A stretch of 64,000 bases of DNA from Chitinophaga sp. GbtcB8 (GCF_019091455.1 NZ_JAGXJN010000030.1:48230-112229), one strand, 5' to 3'. Shown: positions 50,979 to 60,468, counted from the first letter of the stretch. Program-made: numbers and translations. The notes: generated from the letters alone by a model not told the origin.

Positions 50979-52634
50979 TTACTTATTAAGTAAGGCAGGC
51001 AGTATATACGTTGTCATCATCTTAGCCACCTGCGGATGTGCATAGGCCGCTCCATAAGCACTGGCAGTGATCACTACCACCCAGGGCTGATCAGGAAAAA
51101 TGAAAATGCTGTTTCCGCCATTACCTGCACAATAAAAAGCATTCAGCTGTTTACCGCCTACATTAAATTGTTTGTTCCAGAAAAGATAACCGTAGTATTC
51201 TTCCTTTCTGCCAGGAATAACTTTATGCTTCGTGAACGTTTTAGCTACCCATTCCCTTGTCAGGATCTGCCGGCCGTTCCATTTTCCTTCATTCTTATAC
51301 AATTGGCCATACTTCGCAAAATCCAGTGCCCGCAGCCGGATCCCGCCTGCTGTATTTGGCACATGCTGCGGTGTATAGCTCCATTCATACTTAGTAATTC
51401 CAAGTGGTTTAAACAATTTCAGATCCGCATATTTTTCTAATCCGCCCGGAACGGTTTTGTTTAAGATGTCGCCAAGCACCACCACTCCTGCAGTAAAATA
51501 ATGCCATTCAGTTTTAGGCCTTGTAAGGTTCACCGATAAGTCTAATGCAAACTTCACCCAGTTGTTAGTAGGATACATATTCTCCTCATTACCCGGGGAG
51601 TTGGTGCCGTCATCTCCATCGAAAACCGAACTCATTGTCAGCAGGTCTTTTATTGAAACATCCTCTTTTTCTACGGCATAGTTTTTAAAACGGTGCAGAT
51701 CATAAAACTCTTTCAACTGCTGTTCTTCCCCTTTCAGATAACCCTCCTGTATAGCAATACCGGTTACGGTTGATGCAAATGACTTCCCAACAGAGCGGGG
51801 ATCATGCAAGGTATACCGGTCATCGCCATTGAAATATTCTTCTATCAATATTTTCCCTTTGCTAAGCACCACTACGCCGTTAATGTGTTTAAAAACACCC
51901 TCTTCTATATTCGCCTTCATTTCTTTAATCCTGGTGCTGTCAAACTTTTCTTTGGAAATATCCAGGCCGGGATATAGGCTAACAGCATGCAGCTGAACTT
52001 TAGCAATATTTATTGCAGGCTTCCGGTATACGTTAAGCGTTACATCTCCCTCCGCAATGATCTCACCCACCTTAACTTCAGCCGCCAGCTGGATATAGGG
52101 CCTGATCTGCATGTGCAGCAGGTGTTTGCCATCTGTTAGCGCACTGTCGCCCCCATGAGCTAAAAATCTTCCCCAATAGTACTGGCTCCAAAATCCACCC
52201 TCATGCTCATTGTCTATTAAAGGTTTGCTTATGAGTGTGGCGGTATCCTGCACTGCCTTCAAGGGAGCGCCCGGGTACAGGTTACTTTCATACACAAGGC
52301 GCCCGTCTACAAATAAAGCAAACTGGTAGTTGCCGGCCTTTACCAGGCTATCTGCCGTCAGATCCGGCGCCAGGCCATGTAAATAGTTGGTTATGGAATT
52401 ATTCATGAACACCATCATGAAAAGGTTGCTTTTGTTTGTAAGGGTATACTCCTTCAGCACATCTTTTTGCTGCAACGCCGATGGGGGAATGTTTTGCGCG
52501 GTGAACAAGATCTTCCCCAAATTAGCCCGGTGCATATCTGATGTGATGCCCTGGTTGGCAACAAGATCCTTCTGCTGAGCATAAAGCCCCGTAATAAAAA
52601 GCTGGAGAAAAATAAAAACAGGTAGACGTTTCAT
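50979..52634 (-). CDS. serine hydrolase, beta-lactamase class C-like, with N-terminal extension
   Basis: 551 residues from the ATG at 52632-52634 (an upstream in-frame ATG at 52679 would put the signal peptide inside). Signal peptide 1-19. An extra beta-rich domain of about 200 residues precedes the beta-lactamase domain. SVGKS (S281/K284) is the SxxK nucleophile motif, with Tyr in HYFTAG and NGGNS as the third motif. Likely a periplasmic esterase or peptidase of the AmpC/PBP4* type rather than an antibiotic-resistance enzyme. It follows an AraC gene by 60 bases. Confidence 0.85.
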   Translation of the reverse strand: MKRLPVFIFLQLFITGLYAQQKDLVANQGITSDMHRANLGKILFTAQNIPPSALQQKDVLKEYTLTNKSNLFMMVFMNNSITNYLHGLAPDLTADSLVKAGNYQFALFVDGRLVYESNLYPGAPLKAVQDTATLISKPLIDNEHEGGFWSQYYWGRFLAHGGDSALTDGKHLLHMQIRPYIQLAAEVKVGEIIAEGDVTLNVYRKPAINIAKVQLHAVSLYPGLDISKEKFDSTRIKEMKANIEEGVFKHINGVVVLSKGKILIEEYFNGDDRYTLHDPRSVGKSFASTVTGIAIQEGYLKGEEQQLKEFYDLHRFKNYAVEKEDVSIKDLLTMSSVFDGDDGTNSPGNEENMYPTNNWVKFALDLSVNLTRPKTEWHYFTAGVVVLGDILNKTVPGGLEKYADLKLFKPLGITKYEWSYTPQHVPNTAGGIRLRALDFAKYGQLYKNEGKWNGRQILTREWVAKTFTKHKVIPGRKEEYYGYLFWNKQFNVGGKQLNAFYCAGNGGNSIFIFPDQPWVVVITASAYGAAYAHPQVAKMMTTYILPALLNK

Positions 52635-52694
52635 GTATTGGGTGCTTTGATACGTCAAAAATACCTGTAAGCAAACCATTAAAATAGAATAAAA

Positions 52695-53513
52695 TTAACG
52701 TGTGCCGTTTTTTAACAGGAGCTTTCTATACTGGAGCGGCGTAAACTGGTGATTGGCTCTGAAGCAGCGGATAAAATGGCTTTGGTCGGCAAAACCACAT
52801 TCAACAGCTATCTCAGTAAGGGATTTATTTTTGTCGGGGAAGAGCGCGAGTGCTTTTTGCACCTTAATTATTCTAACATAATCACCCAGCGTAGTTTTAA
52901 AGTATTTGGGAAACTGCCGCGACAAATGAACCGGGTGTAAGTTTGCGAGTGCTGCCAGACCGGTCAGGCTCCAGTTTTCCGGCGTTGCATGCAGCGCTTC
53001 CTTTACCCGCCCAACCCATGCCGGGGGTTGCTTATCATACCGGGGCTTTCCAGGTACCAGGCCGCTCAGCAGCTGCACCAGCAAAACATCGATGGCTAAC
53101 TGGCTGCTGCCGTTGTATAATTTTGTTTCCTTAAACACATTATACATCAGGGCCTTCAGGGAAGGGTCCTGGATCCGGATGCTGCCTTCCAGCAGGCCAA
53201 CCGGAAGATCAAAAAAAGAATACCATGTTGGCGCAATTTCAACATGAAACCCGCGGGTAAACACTTTTGAGCCTACGTTGTAATGCGGATCCTGCCAGTT
53301 TTGATATAGAAGGCTGCCGGCTGCACATTCGTGAACGTGCTTTTTATTTCCATCCAGCACCATCCCTTCCAGGAGAAAGGTGAAGTAAGCATTCTCATGA
53401 TAATGCCAGTCAACCCGGTCATGGGTATAATCGGCATCATTCAAAATGATCCCATTTAGATGGAGCGTTTCATTCGCCTTTCCATAAAATTGCCCTGGCC
53501 GGGAACAGTTCAT
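52695..53513 (-). CDS. AraC-family transcriptional regulator
   Basis: 272 residues. N-terminal cupin-like part (DRVDWHYHENAYFTFLLEG, about 33-51). C-terminal double helix-turn-helix (WSLTGLAALANLHPVHLSRQFPKYF and SLTEIAVECGFADQSHFIRCFRANHQFTP). It lies 17 bases after the sulfatase gene and 60 bases before the serine hydrolase, so it probably regulates these neighbours. Confidence 0.9.
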   Translation of the reverse strand: MNCSRPGQFYGKANETLHLNGIILNDADYTHDRVDWHYHENAYFTFLLEGMVLDGNKKHVHECAAGSLLYQNWQDPHYNVGSKVFTRGFHVEIAPTWYSFFDLPVGLLEGSIRIQDPSLKALMYNVFKETKLYNGSSQLAIDVLLVQLLSGLVPGKPRYDKQPPAWVGRVKEALHATPENWSLTGLAALANLHPVHLSRQFPKYFKTTLGDYVRIIKVQKALALFPDKNKSLTEIAVECGFADQSHFIRCFRANHQFTPLQYRKLLLKNGTR

Positions 53514-53530
53514 AAATGTAAATTAAGCTC

Positions 53531-54961
53531 TTACTTTATTTCTTCCGGTTTTAATTTGGGCAGGGAAGCCCACCACTTGCCCAGCTTATCTTTCAGCTCC
53601 TTCACTACCTCCGGCTGCGTTGCTGCAACATCTGTGGTTTCATTTTTATCCTTCACAATATTATAGAGCTGCGCATCCGTTCCGTCGCTGTTCATGAGGA
53701 ACTTCCATTCGCCTGACCGTATCGCCAGGTTAGGACTTTTATCCCTTTCTTTCGGATATTTAAAAGCAAGGTTGTTCCGGCCATACTCCCAATACAGATC
53801 CATGTCCCTGGCAGATGCTTTTCCGAAGAATACTTTACTCCGGTCCTTGCCATCACCTTTGTAATCGTTTGGCAGGTTTACACCGGCAATATTGCTTAAG
53901 GAAGGCAGCAGGTCTGTGGCGCTTAGCACTGAAGTTTCATCGGTTGTTCCTGCGGGCACATGACCCGGCCAGCTGATAATAAAAGGCATCCTGATGCCGC
54001 CTTCGTATAACGACAATTTAGAACCTCTTAAACCGGCGGCTCTGCTACCTCTGAAACTTGGCAACGGTCCGTTATCACTGGTAAAGATCACGATGGTATT
54101 TTTGTCCAGGCCCATACTTTTCAACCCATCCAGCAATCTGCCGATCTGCACATCATATTCTTTTAACACCAGCTTAAAGGCGGCTTCTTCCTCGGGGTTC
54201 ATGGGAAATTTGCCGGTATATTCTGTTTCCGTCCTTGGCACCCATGGCGTGTGAACATCATCGGGCCAGAGGTTTACAAAACAGGGCTGGCCTTTGTGCC
54301 GCTTCATAAAATCCAATGTTCTGTCAACAAAGTATTTGGTTCTATCCCACCTTTTTATGCTATCCTTATCAGACCAGATCCAGTTAGTAGCTGTAATTAA
54401 GGGATCAGGGTCCGGGCTTTCATAGGTGCTGTTGTGCTCATCAAATCCATAGTTTTCAAATCCCGGCGCATTGTGCACATCCCGGCCACCGCCCATATGC
54501 CATTTTCCGAAATGCCCGGTCACATAACCGGCGTTCTTAAAGAAGCGGGCCATGGAAGGTGCATGAGGGTCCAGGTAATCGGCCTGCTCTGCGTTCCTGT
54601 TATGTTTTTTATTATCCAGGTAGGTTGAAAAATTCCATCTTGCCGGATACATGCCGGTTAAAAGCCCGGTCCTTGAAGGGGAGCAGATAGGCGCGGCGCT
54701 GTAATAATGCGTTAGCTTTATGCCGCTTTTTGCAATCCTGTTGATGTTAGGCGTGGGAACAAAATTACCGCCGAAACATCCTACATCACTATATCCCATA
54801 TCATCTGTAAGAATAATAATGATGTTCGGCTTTTCAACAACAGGTGCGCTTTCAATGGGCGCACATCTTATTACCAGCCATCCCAAAAGTGGCAGGCATA
54901 ATATCAGTGCCAAATACAAAGATCTGCTAAGCATCGGTTTTCCGTTCTTAATTCCTGGCAT
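53531..54961 (-). CDS. sulfatase (S1 family, arylsulfatase-like)
   Basis: 476 residues (ATG at 54959-54961; an internal ATG at 54932-54934 is an alternative start). An N-terminal hydrophobic segment is followed by Cys33, possibly lipidated. Core PNIIIILTDDMGYSDVG, formylglycine motif CSPSR (C93-R97), KWHMGGGRD and SDNGPLPSF. It hydrolyses sulfate esters outside the cytoplasm. In an apparent unit with an AraC regulator and a serine hydrolase. Unlike the other sulfatase in the window, this one has the standard CxPxR motif. Confidence 0.92.
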   Translation of the reverse strand: MPGIKNGKPMLSRSLYLALILCLPLLGWLVIRCAPIESAPVVEKPNIIIILTDDMGYSDVGCFGGNFVPTPNINRIAKSGIKLTHYYSAAPICSPSRTGLLTGMYPARWNFSTYLDNKKHNRNAEQADYLDPHAPSMARFFKNAGYVTGHFGKWHMGGGRDVHNAPGFENYGFDEHNSTYESPDPDPLITATNWIWSDKDSIKRWDRTKYFVDRTLDFMKRHKGQPCFVNLWPDDVHTPWVPRTETEYTGKFPMNPEEEAAFKLVLKEYDVQIGRLLDGLKSMGLDKNTIVIFTSDNGPLPSFRGSRAAGLRGSKLSLYEGGIRMPFIISWPGHVPAGTTDETSVLSATDLLPSLSNIAGVNLPNDYKGDGKDRSKVFFGKASARDMDLYWEYGRNNLAFKYPKERDKSPNLAIRSGEWKFLMNSDGTDAQLYNIVKDKNETTDVAATQPEVVKELKDKLGKWWASLPKLKPEEIK

Positions 54962-55102
54962 GGTCTAAAATTTTTAGATACCGTTAATTTAAAAAATAAA
55001 AACTTGCCATACCACAAATAATGTACTATCGAATTTACAGACGGCGATGCGCTGATCATTAAAATACATTAATTACCAGTGAAATTAATTACCTTATAAT
55101 GT

Positions 55103-55681
55103 ATGAAAGAAAACCTCATTGCTTTTCTTACTACCAGCAGCCTGGTTACTCCTGAAAAAGCAGCCGAAATTGCCGGCCACTTTACCTTCCGGGAGATCCC
55201 TAAAAATGCGTTCTTTCTGGAAGAAGGTAAAATTGCCAATAACTACCTTTTTTTAGAAAAGGGTTTTATGCGCGTTTTTGCCTATGATATGGATGGCAAT
55301 GATGTGACCACCGGTTTTGCTGCACCCCGGCAGGTTGTGCTGGAAGTATCGTCCTTTTTTAACCGCACCCGCTCCCAGGAAAACATACAGGCCCTTACAG
55401 ATTGCGAAGGCTGGGGCCTTACCTATGATGAATTAAACCAGCTCTTTCACGCCCGGCCTGAGTTCCGGGAGTTCGGACGGCATGTACTGGTAAATGCTTT
55501 TACTACACTTAAAACACGCATGCTGTCCATGATCACAGAAACAGCAGAACAGCGGTACACAGGATTATTAAATACCAACCCGGCTATTTTTCAGCATGCT
55601 CCGCTAAAAAACATTGCCTCTTACCTGGGCATCACGGATACTTCTCTTAGCCGCATCCGGAAGGAATTTTCAAAAAAGTAG
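55103..55681 (+). CDS. Crp/Fnr-family transcriptional regulator
   Basis: 192 residues. Cyclic-nucleotide-binding-like beta-barrel at about 20-130 (FFLEEGKIANNYLFLEKGFMRVFAYD), then a long helix and a short helix-turn-helix (LKNIASYLGITDTSLSRIRKEF). The pattern is that of the Bacteroidota Crp-like group without clear cAMP-binding residues. It is followed 75 bases later by an unknown membrane protein gene. Confidence 0.88.
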   Translation: MKENLIAFLTTSSLVTPEKAAEIAGHFTFREIPKNAFFLEEGKIANNYLFLEKGFMRVFAYDMDGNDVTTGFAAPRQVVLEVSSFFNRTRSQENIQALTDCEGWGLTYDELNQLFHARPEFREFGRHVLVNAFTTLKTRMLSMITETAEQRYTGLLNTNPAIFQHAPLKNIASYLGITDTSLSRIRKEFSKK

Positions 55682-55756
55682 CTGTAATGAATTCTTGCCA
55701 TTTGGCAAGCCGGGAAAAAGAATGTTGTGTTTTCTTTGCAGTAGAAATTTACACAC

Positions 55757-56452
55757 ATGGAAAACATTCCTTTTTATATTCCCCTGCTTTTTGCCGGTAC
55801 TACAGCCTTTGCTGTTTACCTGTTTTACACGGCTGCTAACCATTCAAAAAAAGTGCTGGCAGCTATTACAGGATGGTTATTATTACAGGCAGTCATTGGG
55901 CTTACCGGTTTTTATACAGTTACTAATAGCCGCCCGCCGCATTTCCTGTTCCTTACTTTTCCGCCGCTGTTGTTCATACTATCCCTGTTCATTACCCGCA
56001 AAGGCCGCCAGTGGCTGGATTCATTGAACATTAAAATATTAACCCTGCTACATATTGTGCGCATACCGGTTGAGATAGTGTTGTTCTTATTATTCACCTA
56101 TAAAACTATTCCTTCATTAATGACCTTTGAAGGCCGCAACTTTGATATTATTTCCGGCTTAAGCGCCCCGCTTATATACCTGCTCTGTTTTTCAAAACAC
56201 AAAACGCGAAGACCAGCGCTCCTGGTATGGAACCTGGTATGCCTGGGCTTATTAATTAATATAGTGACCATTGCAGTGCTCTCTGCACCATTACCTTTTC
56301 AGCAGCTATCGTTTGAGCAACCCAACAGGGCGATCCTCTATTTCCCTTATATATGGTTACCAGGCTTTGTTGTACCTGTTGTATTGTTGTCACACCTGGC
56401 TGTTATGCGGCAGCTATTGTATAAACAAGCAGTTATACCTGATCTTGCATAA
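55757..56452 (+). CDS. integral membrane protein of unknown function
   Basis: 231 residues with about seven hydrophobic segments and Arg/Lys-rich loops. No signature I recognise. It lies downstream of, and possibly under control of, the Crp-like gene. The stop is followed by AAAAAGGGGCC and then by the end of the convergent DinB gene. Confidence 0.7.
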   Translation: MENIPFYIPLLFAGTTAFAVYLFYTAANHSKKVLAAITGWLLLQAVIGLTGFYTVTNSRPPHFLFLTFPPLLFILSLFITRKGRQWLDSLNIKILTLLHIVRIPVEIVLFLLFTYKTIPSLMTFEGRNFDIISGLSAPLIYLLCFSKHKTRRPALLVWNLVCLGLLINIVTIAVLSAPLPFQQLSFEQPNRAILYFPYIWLPGFVVPVVLLSHLAVMRQLLYKQAVIPDLA

Positions 56453-56471
56453 ATAAAAAGGGGCCGTCTCA

Positions 56472-57059
56472 TTATTCACCCAATGCCATCTCCGCCTTCA
56501 TTAATTCCTTTAAACCATTTTCCCATTGTACCCGGTGCCGTTGCTCATGCGCAATAAAAAAACGGAAAGCATCTCCCAGCTTGAATATAAGCATTTTGCT
56601 TAATGAAGTTGGCACCCGCAACCTGTTCAAATCAGCCGCGCGCGCTATCTGCAGCAAGTTTAACAAGGTATGCTGGTCCGTTATAAATTGCGCCAGGGCA
56701 GCCTTACCATCTGCCTGCTCCGCCGGGATAGCATTTTTCATGGTCTTCATTTTATTTTTTACCGTATGTGCATCTGCGGGTTTCATCATGCTGGTAAAGT
56801 AATTCCCTAACCAGCCCGGCTTAAACGTATTATTCACAATGGTCTGATGCTGGTGTAACTTTTCTTCCATTGCTTTTAAATAAAAGCGGGAGTAGAAATT
56901 AAGGTGTTCCAATACCTGTGCCACGCTCCATTTACCGGGAGCAGGGCTTGCCTGTAAAAGCGCTGCCGGCAAATGTTGCAGCTTGTTAGCTTCCAGGATC
57001 AATTGGCGGGTGTCTGCCATTAGCGTATCCAGCAGCACCTGGCTGTTTATTGCTTTCAT
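56472..57059 (-). CDS. DinB-family protein
   Basis: 195 residues from the ATG at 57057-57059. Four-helix DinB/YfiT-type fold: WSVAQVLEHLNFYSRFYLKAME (His at about 57) and AHEQRHRVQWENGL near the C-terminus give the conserved metal-binding His residues. Members are thiol transferases or stress proteins; the function here is unknown. It lies downstream of a Crp-like gene on the same strand. Confidence 0.88.
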   Translation of the reverse strand: MKAINSQVLLDTLMADTRQLILEANKLQHLPAALLQASPAPGKWSVAQVLEHLNFYSRFYLKAMEEKLHQHQTIVNNTFKPGWLGNYFTSMMKPADAHTVKNKMKTMKNAIPAEQADGKAALAQFITDQHTLLNLLQIARAADLNRLRVPTSLSKMLIFKLGDAFRFFIAHEQRHRVQWENGLKELMKAEMALGE

Positions 57060-57121
57060 GGTAAAATATTTATGCAAACATGCAGCGCAATTTTTACAGG
57101 AATATTGGTATTTACCATGAT

Positions 57122-57703
57122 TTATATTTTTATGCTGCCCATTAGCTTGCTGAAATTCGTAGCATCCATGCCCAGGTAAGAGGCCAGGTATTTATGGGGC
57201 ACCAGGTTTAGGATATGCGGGCTTCTTTTTAGTAATGCCCTAAATTTTTCCTCGTTGCTAAAGCATAACAGCTCTACCTGGCGGAATAATAAGCCTTTCA
57301 TGATAAAAGATGTCAGGGTCAGGATCATTTCCTGTATAACGGGATAAGTTTTCATTAACTGATAAACTTCTTCATAAGGAATCCTTAGGAAGCGGCTGGC
57401 CGTGAGGGTTTCCATAAAATATTCAGAAGGTGTTTGCGTCAGGAAGCTGTCTGCCACCCCACTGAAAGAAGGTGCATAGGTGAAAACAATTGTAGCTTCC
57501 CGGTTGTCGTTGGTAAGGTAAAAGGCGCGCTGCACACCTTCCAGCACAAAGTACAGATACCGTTCTTTTTCCCCGGCAGCAGTCAGCATGGTCTTACGCT
57601 TTACAGTAAGCGGCTTCCATCCCGTGACCAGGGCCTGCAGCGCATCATCAGGCAGTGGATGTATGTGCATGATATATTGCCGCAACGCTTCTTGTTCCAC
57701 CAT
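57122..57703 (-). CDS. Crp/Fnr-family transcriptional regulator
   Basis: 193 residues. Beta-barrel sensor at about 25-120 (LTAAGEKERYLYFVLEGVQRAFYL), C-terminal helix-turn-helix HKYLASYLGMDATNFSKLMGSI. It starts one base after the HxlR gene ends, so the two are probably transcribed together. Resembles the regulator at 55103 in layout. Confidence 0.88.
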   Translation of the reverse strand: MVEQEALRQYIMHIHPLPDDALQALVTGWKPLTVKRKTMLTAAGEKERYLYFVLEGVQRAFYLTNDNREATIVFTYAPSFSGVADSFLTQTPSEYFMETLTASRFLRIPYEEVYQLMKTYPVIQEMILTLTSFIMKGLLFRQVELLCFSNEEKFRALLKRSPHILNLVPHKYLASYLGMDATNFSKLMGSIKI

Positions 57704-57704
57704 A

Positions 57705-58109
57705 TTACCCTATTATTTGATCATCCCACAAACAATCACCTGCCGCTCCCTTCATCTGCTTAAAATATTCCAGCCCCCATTTTTCCATGTTAATGATCAC
57801 GGGTAACAATGACTGTCCTATCTCCGTCAGCGTATATTCCACCCGCGGCGGGATCTCCGCATAGGCTTTTCTTTGTACAATACCATCTTCTTCCAGCTCC
57901 CGCAGCTGGCTGGTCAGCGTAGCGGGGGTTATGCCGGGCAACGCACGTCCCAGCTCGCCAAACCGTTTTTCTCCATTCCGCAGCTGAAATAACAGCAATA
58001 GTTTCCACTTACCGCTCAGCACCCCGATAGTAGCCTGCACCGGACAGGATTTTTTTTCACCCGCTGCATTTTCTTCCTGCTGATTATCAGGAATAGTATC
58101 ATTTTTCAT
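57705..58109 (-). CDS. HxlR-family winged-helix regulator
   Basis: 134 residues from the ATG at 58107-58109. The hallmark CPVQATIGVLSGKWKLLLLFQL (Cys at about 22) is followed by GITPATLTSQLRELEEDGIVQRKAY, the winged helix. HxlR proteins respond to aldehydes, quinones or redox stress, sometimes through the N-terminal Cys. It is divergent from an SDR gene, which it probably represses. Confidence 0.93.
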   Translation of the reverse strand: MKNDTIPDNQQEENAAGEKKSCPVQATIGVLSGKWKLLLLFQLRNGEKRFGELGRALPGITPATLTSQLRELEEDGIVQRKAYAEIPPRVEYTLTEIGQSLLPVIINMEKWGLEYFKQMKGAAGDCLWDDQIIG

Positions 58110-58133
58110 AGTAGCTATACTGTTTAGAAGTAC

Positions 58134-58164
58134 TTGATTTACACAATCTACCATTTTTACTTTG
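58134..58164 (+). promoter_or_regulatory. Bacteroidota-type promoter of the SDR gene
   Basis: TTG at 58134-58136 and TTACTTTG at 58157-58164 (one base from TAnnTTTG) are 20 bases apart, the same spacing as in the FadR promoter. The SDR start is 22 bases downstream. Confidence 0.55.
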
Positions 58165-58186
58165 CTCCCAAAATAACTATTTAACT

Positions 58187-58825
58187 ATGAAAGTGATCCT
58201 CATTGGCGCTACCGGCATACTTGGCAAAAACATACTGGCGGCGCTGAAACAATATGCACACCTGGAAGTGGTAACCGTGGCCCGCAAGGGCGGTGCAGAC
58301 CTGATTGCAGACATTTCCTCCCTTTCCGCTATCAAAGAAATGTATGCTGCGGTGGGTAAATTTGATGCCGTGATCTGCGCGGCCGGCGATGCGTATATTG
58401 GCCCGTTTGATACTATGACGGAAGAAAATATGTACACCGGTATTAAAGGAAAAATGATGGGGCAGATCAACCTGGTGATGGCTGGTAAAGACCTGATCAG
58501 TGATAAAGGCTCCTTTACCCTTACCTCCGGTTTTATTTCCGACGATCCGGTAAAAGGCACTATCAATTATGCCATGGTTAATGGCGCTATTGACAACTTT
58601 GTGCAGGCCGCTACTATTGAGCTGGAAAGAGGCATCCGTATTAATGCCGTGAGCCCGGGCTGGGTAGTTGAAAATTATGATGGCAACATGCATACCCCCA
58701 CTATAGGACAGTACCCTGTGCCCATAGATAAGGTAGTGCATGCTTATTATAAAAGTGCTTTTGGTTACCTCAGTGGGCAGGTATTCCGCGTATGGGAGCC
58801 TTCTACGCAGTATGTGCGGAAGTAA
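58187..58825 (+). CDS. short-chain dehydrogenase-like protein (no YxxxK)
   Basis: 212 residues. Rossmann start MKVILIGATGILGKNI, then VICAAGDAYIGPF. The YxxxK catalytic motif is replaced by YAMVN (about residues 125-129), as in other short SDR-like proteins controlled by HxlR or LysR regulators. It may bind NAD(P)H without classic catalysis or use a variant mechanism. Divergent from the HxlR gene. Ends in a bidirectional terminator. Confidence 0.85.
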   Translation: MKVILIGATGILGKNILAALKQYAHLEVVTVARKGGADLIADISSLSAIKEMYAAVGKFDAVICAAGDAYIGPFDTMTEENMYTGIKGKMMGQINLVMAGKDLISDKGSFTLTSGFISDDPVKGTINYAMVNGAIDNFVQAATIELERGIRINAVSPGWVVENYDGNMHTPTIGQYPVPIDKVVHAYYKSAFGYLSGQVFRVWEPSTQYVRK

Positions 58826-58856
58826 AAAAAGTCCCGCCATAAAGCGGGACTTTTAC
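58826..58856. terminator. bidirectional terminator between the SDR and PhzF genes
   Basis: GTCCCGC-(cataaa)-GCGGGAC at 58831-58850 is a perfect 7-base stem flanked by A7 and T4. Confidence 0.85.
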
Positions 58857-58883
58857 AGTATATAAATCAACATGGCTTTAATA

Positions 58884-59672
58884 TTATTCCGTCCACAAAG
58901 TGCCGGTAGCATAAGTTCTGGCGCGGCCGGAGATAAATACACGCTCACCAGCATCTACACAATATAATTTTCCCAGTCTTTCAGATACCTGCAAAGCGTT
59001 CATTTCTTTTTTGCCCAGCTGCTCACTCCAATAAGGGATCAGTGAGCAATGTGCAGAACCGGTTACCGGGTCTTCAAAAATAGAGGCCTGGCTGGTAAAG
59101 AAGCGGGACACGAAATCACAATCATCCCCTTTAGCGGTAATAATAACGCCACCGGGGTCCAGGTTAATCTGATTTAGCAGCTGCCGGTTAATGCGGATGT
59201 TCCTCACCTCCTGCTCATGATCGTATACCAGCACATAGTCCCTGGCCTTTAACACTGCACGTGGCTGCTGACTGAGTGATTGTGCAATAATCTCCGGCAA
59301 CGGCGCCGGTACAGGTTTACGGGAGGGGAAGTCCAGCGTGTACAGATCTTTTTCTACCCGCACCTGCAGTATGCCGCTCCTAGAGGTGAATACGATCGTA
59401 TCCTCCGCATAATTCAAAATAGTTTTAAGCGCATGCGCGCTGGCCAGCGTAGCATGGCCGCAAAGATCCATTTCTATATCCGGCGTAAACCAGCGCAGCT
59501 CAAACTGTTTACCATTGGGTACAAAATAAGCGGTTTCAGATACCGCATTTTCTTTGGCGATCTTCAATAACAGCTCATCATCCGGCCAGGCAGCCAAAGG
59601 CACTACACAGGCAGGATTGCCGCCAAACAGCTGGTCGGTAAAAGCGTCTATCTGGTAAAGTGGTAACTGCAT
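58884..59672 (-). CDS. PhzF-family isomerase, copy 2 of a tandem pair
   Basis: 262 residues. Starts with QIDAFTDQLFGGNPACVVPL, followed by NAVSETAYFVP with the catalytic Glu (about 46), then CGHATLASAHAL and FEDPVTGSAHC (about 206-217), the usual PhzF motifs. PhzF enzymes isomerise dihydro-aromatic or amino acid substrates. No other phenazine genes are present, so this is one of the many uncharacterised PhzF-like proteins. Starts 1 base after the end of the preceding paralog. Confidence 0.9.
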   Translation of the reverse strand: MQLPLYQIDAFTDQLFGGNPACVVPLAAWPDDELLLKIAKENAVSETAYFVPNGKQFELRWFTPDIEMDLCGHATLASAHALKTILNYAEDTIVFTSRSGILQVRVEKDLYTLDFPSRKPVPAPLPEIIAQSLSQQPRAVLKARDYVLVYDHEQEVRNIRINRQLLNQINLDPGGVIITAKGDDCDFVSRFFTSQASIFEDPVTGSAHCSLIPYWSEQLGKKEMNALQVSERLGKLYCVDAGERVFISGRARTYATGTLWTE

Positions 59673-59673
59673 G

Positions 59674-60468
59674 TTATTGGTTTATAGCATAAGTGCCTTT
59701 AATTACGGTTACGGCTTCACCGGCCAGTATGGTACGGTCGCCTTCCAGTCTTATTTTCAGCACACCGCCCCTGGCAGATGCCTGGTAGGCCAGCATAGTG
59801 GTTTTACCCAGCTTCTGTGCCCAGTAAGGCGCCAGGCAGCAATGTGCAGCGCCGGTAACCGGGTCTTCATTGATGCCTATAATAGGTGCAAAAAAGCGGG
59901 ATATAAAATCAAATTCAGACGTATTATTTGCCTTTGCAGTAACGATCACTTTGGGATATTTAGCCAGCCGGGAAAAATCAGGATTAACGGCCAGCACCTC
60001 CTCTTCTGTAGCCAGTTCTACCAGGTAGCGGTTAAATACCTCTATCGTTTGCACCGGGTTCACCTGCAAAATATCCCTGATCTCTTCCGGCAGCTGTACG
60101 GTCTGCCCGGTTATAGCAGGAAAGTTCAGCTCAATCCAGCCATCCTGCTGCCGCGCTGTTAACACCCCACTTGCTGTGTTAAATGTAATGGTATCAGCAG
60201 CGGGCGCCAGCCCTTCCCGGAATAGTGTATGCGCGGTAGCCAGGGTAGCGTGGCCGCACAAAGGGACTTCTACCACCGGGGTAAACCAGCGCAGGTTAAA
60301 CTGTCCGTTCTCAGGCGTAACAAAAGCCGTTTCCGACAGGTTGTTTTCCGCAGCTATCTGCTGCATCAGCTCTGGTGTAACGGTATCATCTACTATACAT
60401 ACGGCAGCAGGGTTTCCCCCGAAGGGCTTACCTGTAAAAGCATCTACCTGGTAAAAAGGAATATCCAT
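59674..60468 (-). CDS. PhzF-family isomerase, copy 1 of a tandem pair
   Basis: 264 residues. QVDAFTGKPFGGNPAAVCIV, NNLSETAFV with the catalytic Glu, CGHATLATAHTL and NEDPVTGAAHC are conserved. The two neighbours differ widely in sequence (clearly paralogs, not a recent duplication). They are separated by one base and so form an operon. A heterodimer or a two-step reaction is possible. An AraC regulator is encoded divergently, 81 bases away. Confidence 0.9.
   Translation of the reverse strand: MDIPFYQVDAFTGKPFGGNPAAVCIVDDTVTPELMQQIAAENNLSETAFVTPENGQFNLRWFTPVVEVPLCGHATLATAHTLFREGLAPAADTITFNTASGVLTARQQDGWIELNFPAITGQTVQLPEEIRDILQVNPVQTIEVFNRYLVELATEEEVLAVNPDFSRLAKYPKVIVTAKANNTSEFDFISRFFAPIIGINEDPVTGAAHCCLAPYWAQKLGKTTMLAYQASARGGVLKIRLEGDRTILAGEAVTVIKGTYAINQ

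Noticed and set aside
51000..52634. Serine hydrolase as an antibiotic-resistance beta-lactamase
   Set aside because: The SxxK fold is present, but the large N-terminal extra domain and the genomic context (AraC, sulfatase) fit an esterase/peptidase-type relative better.
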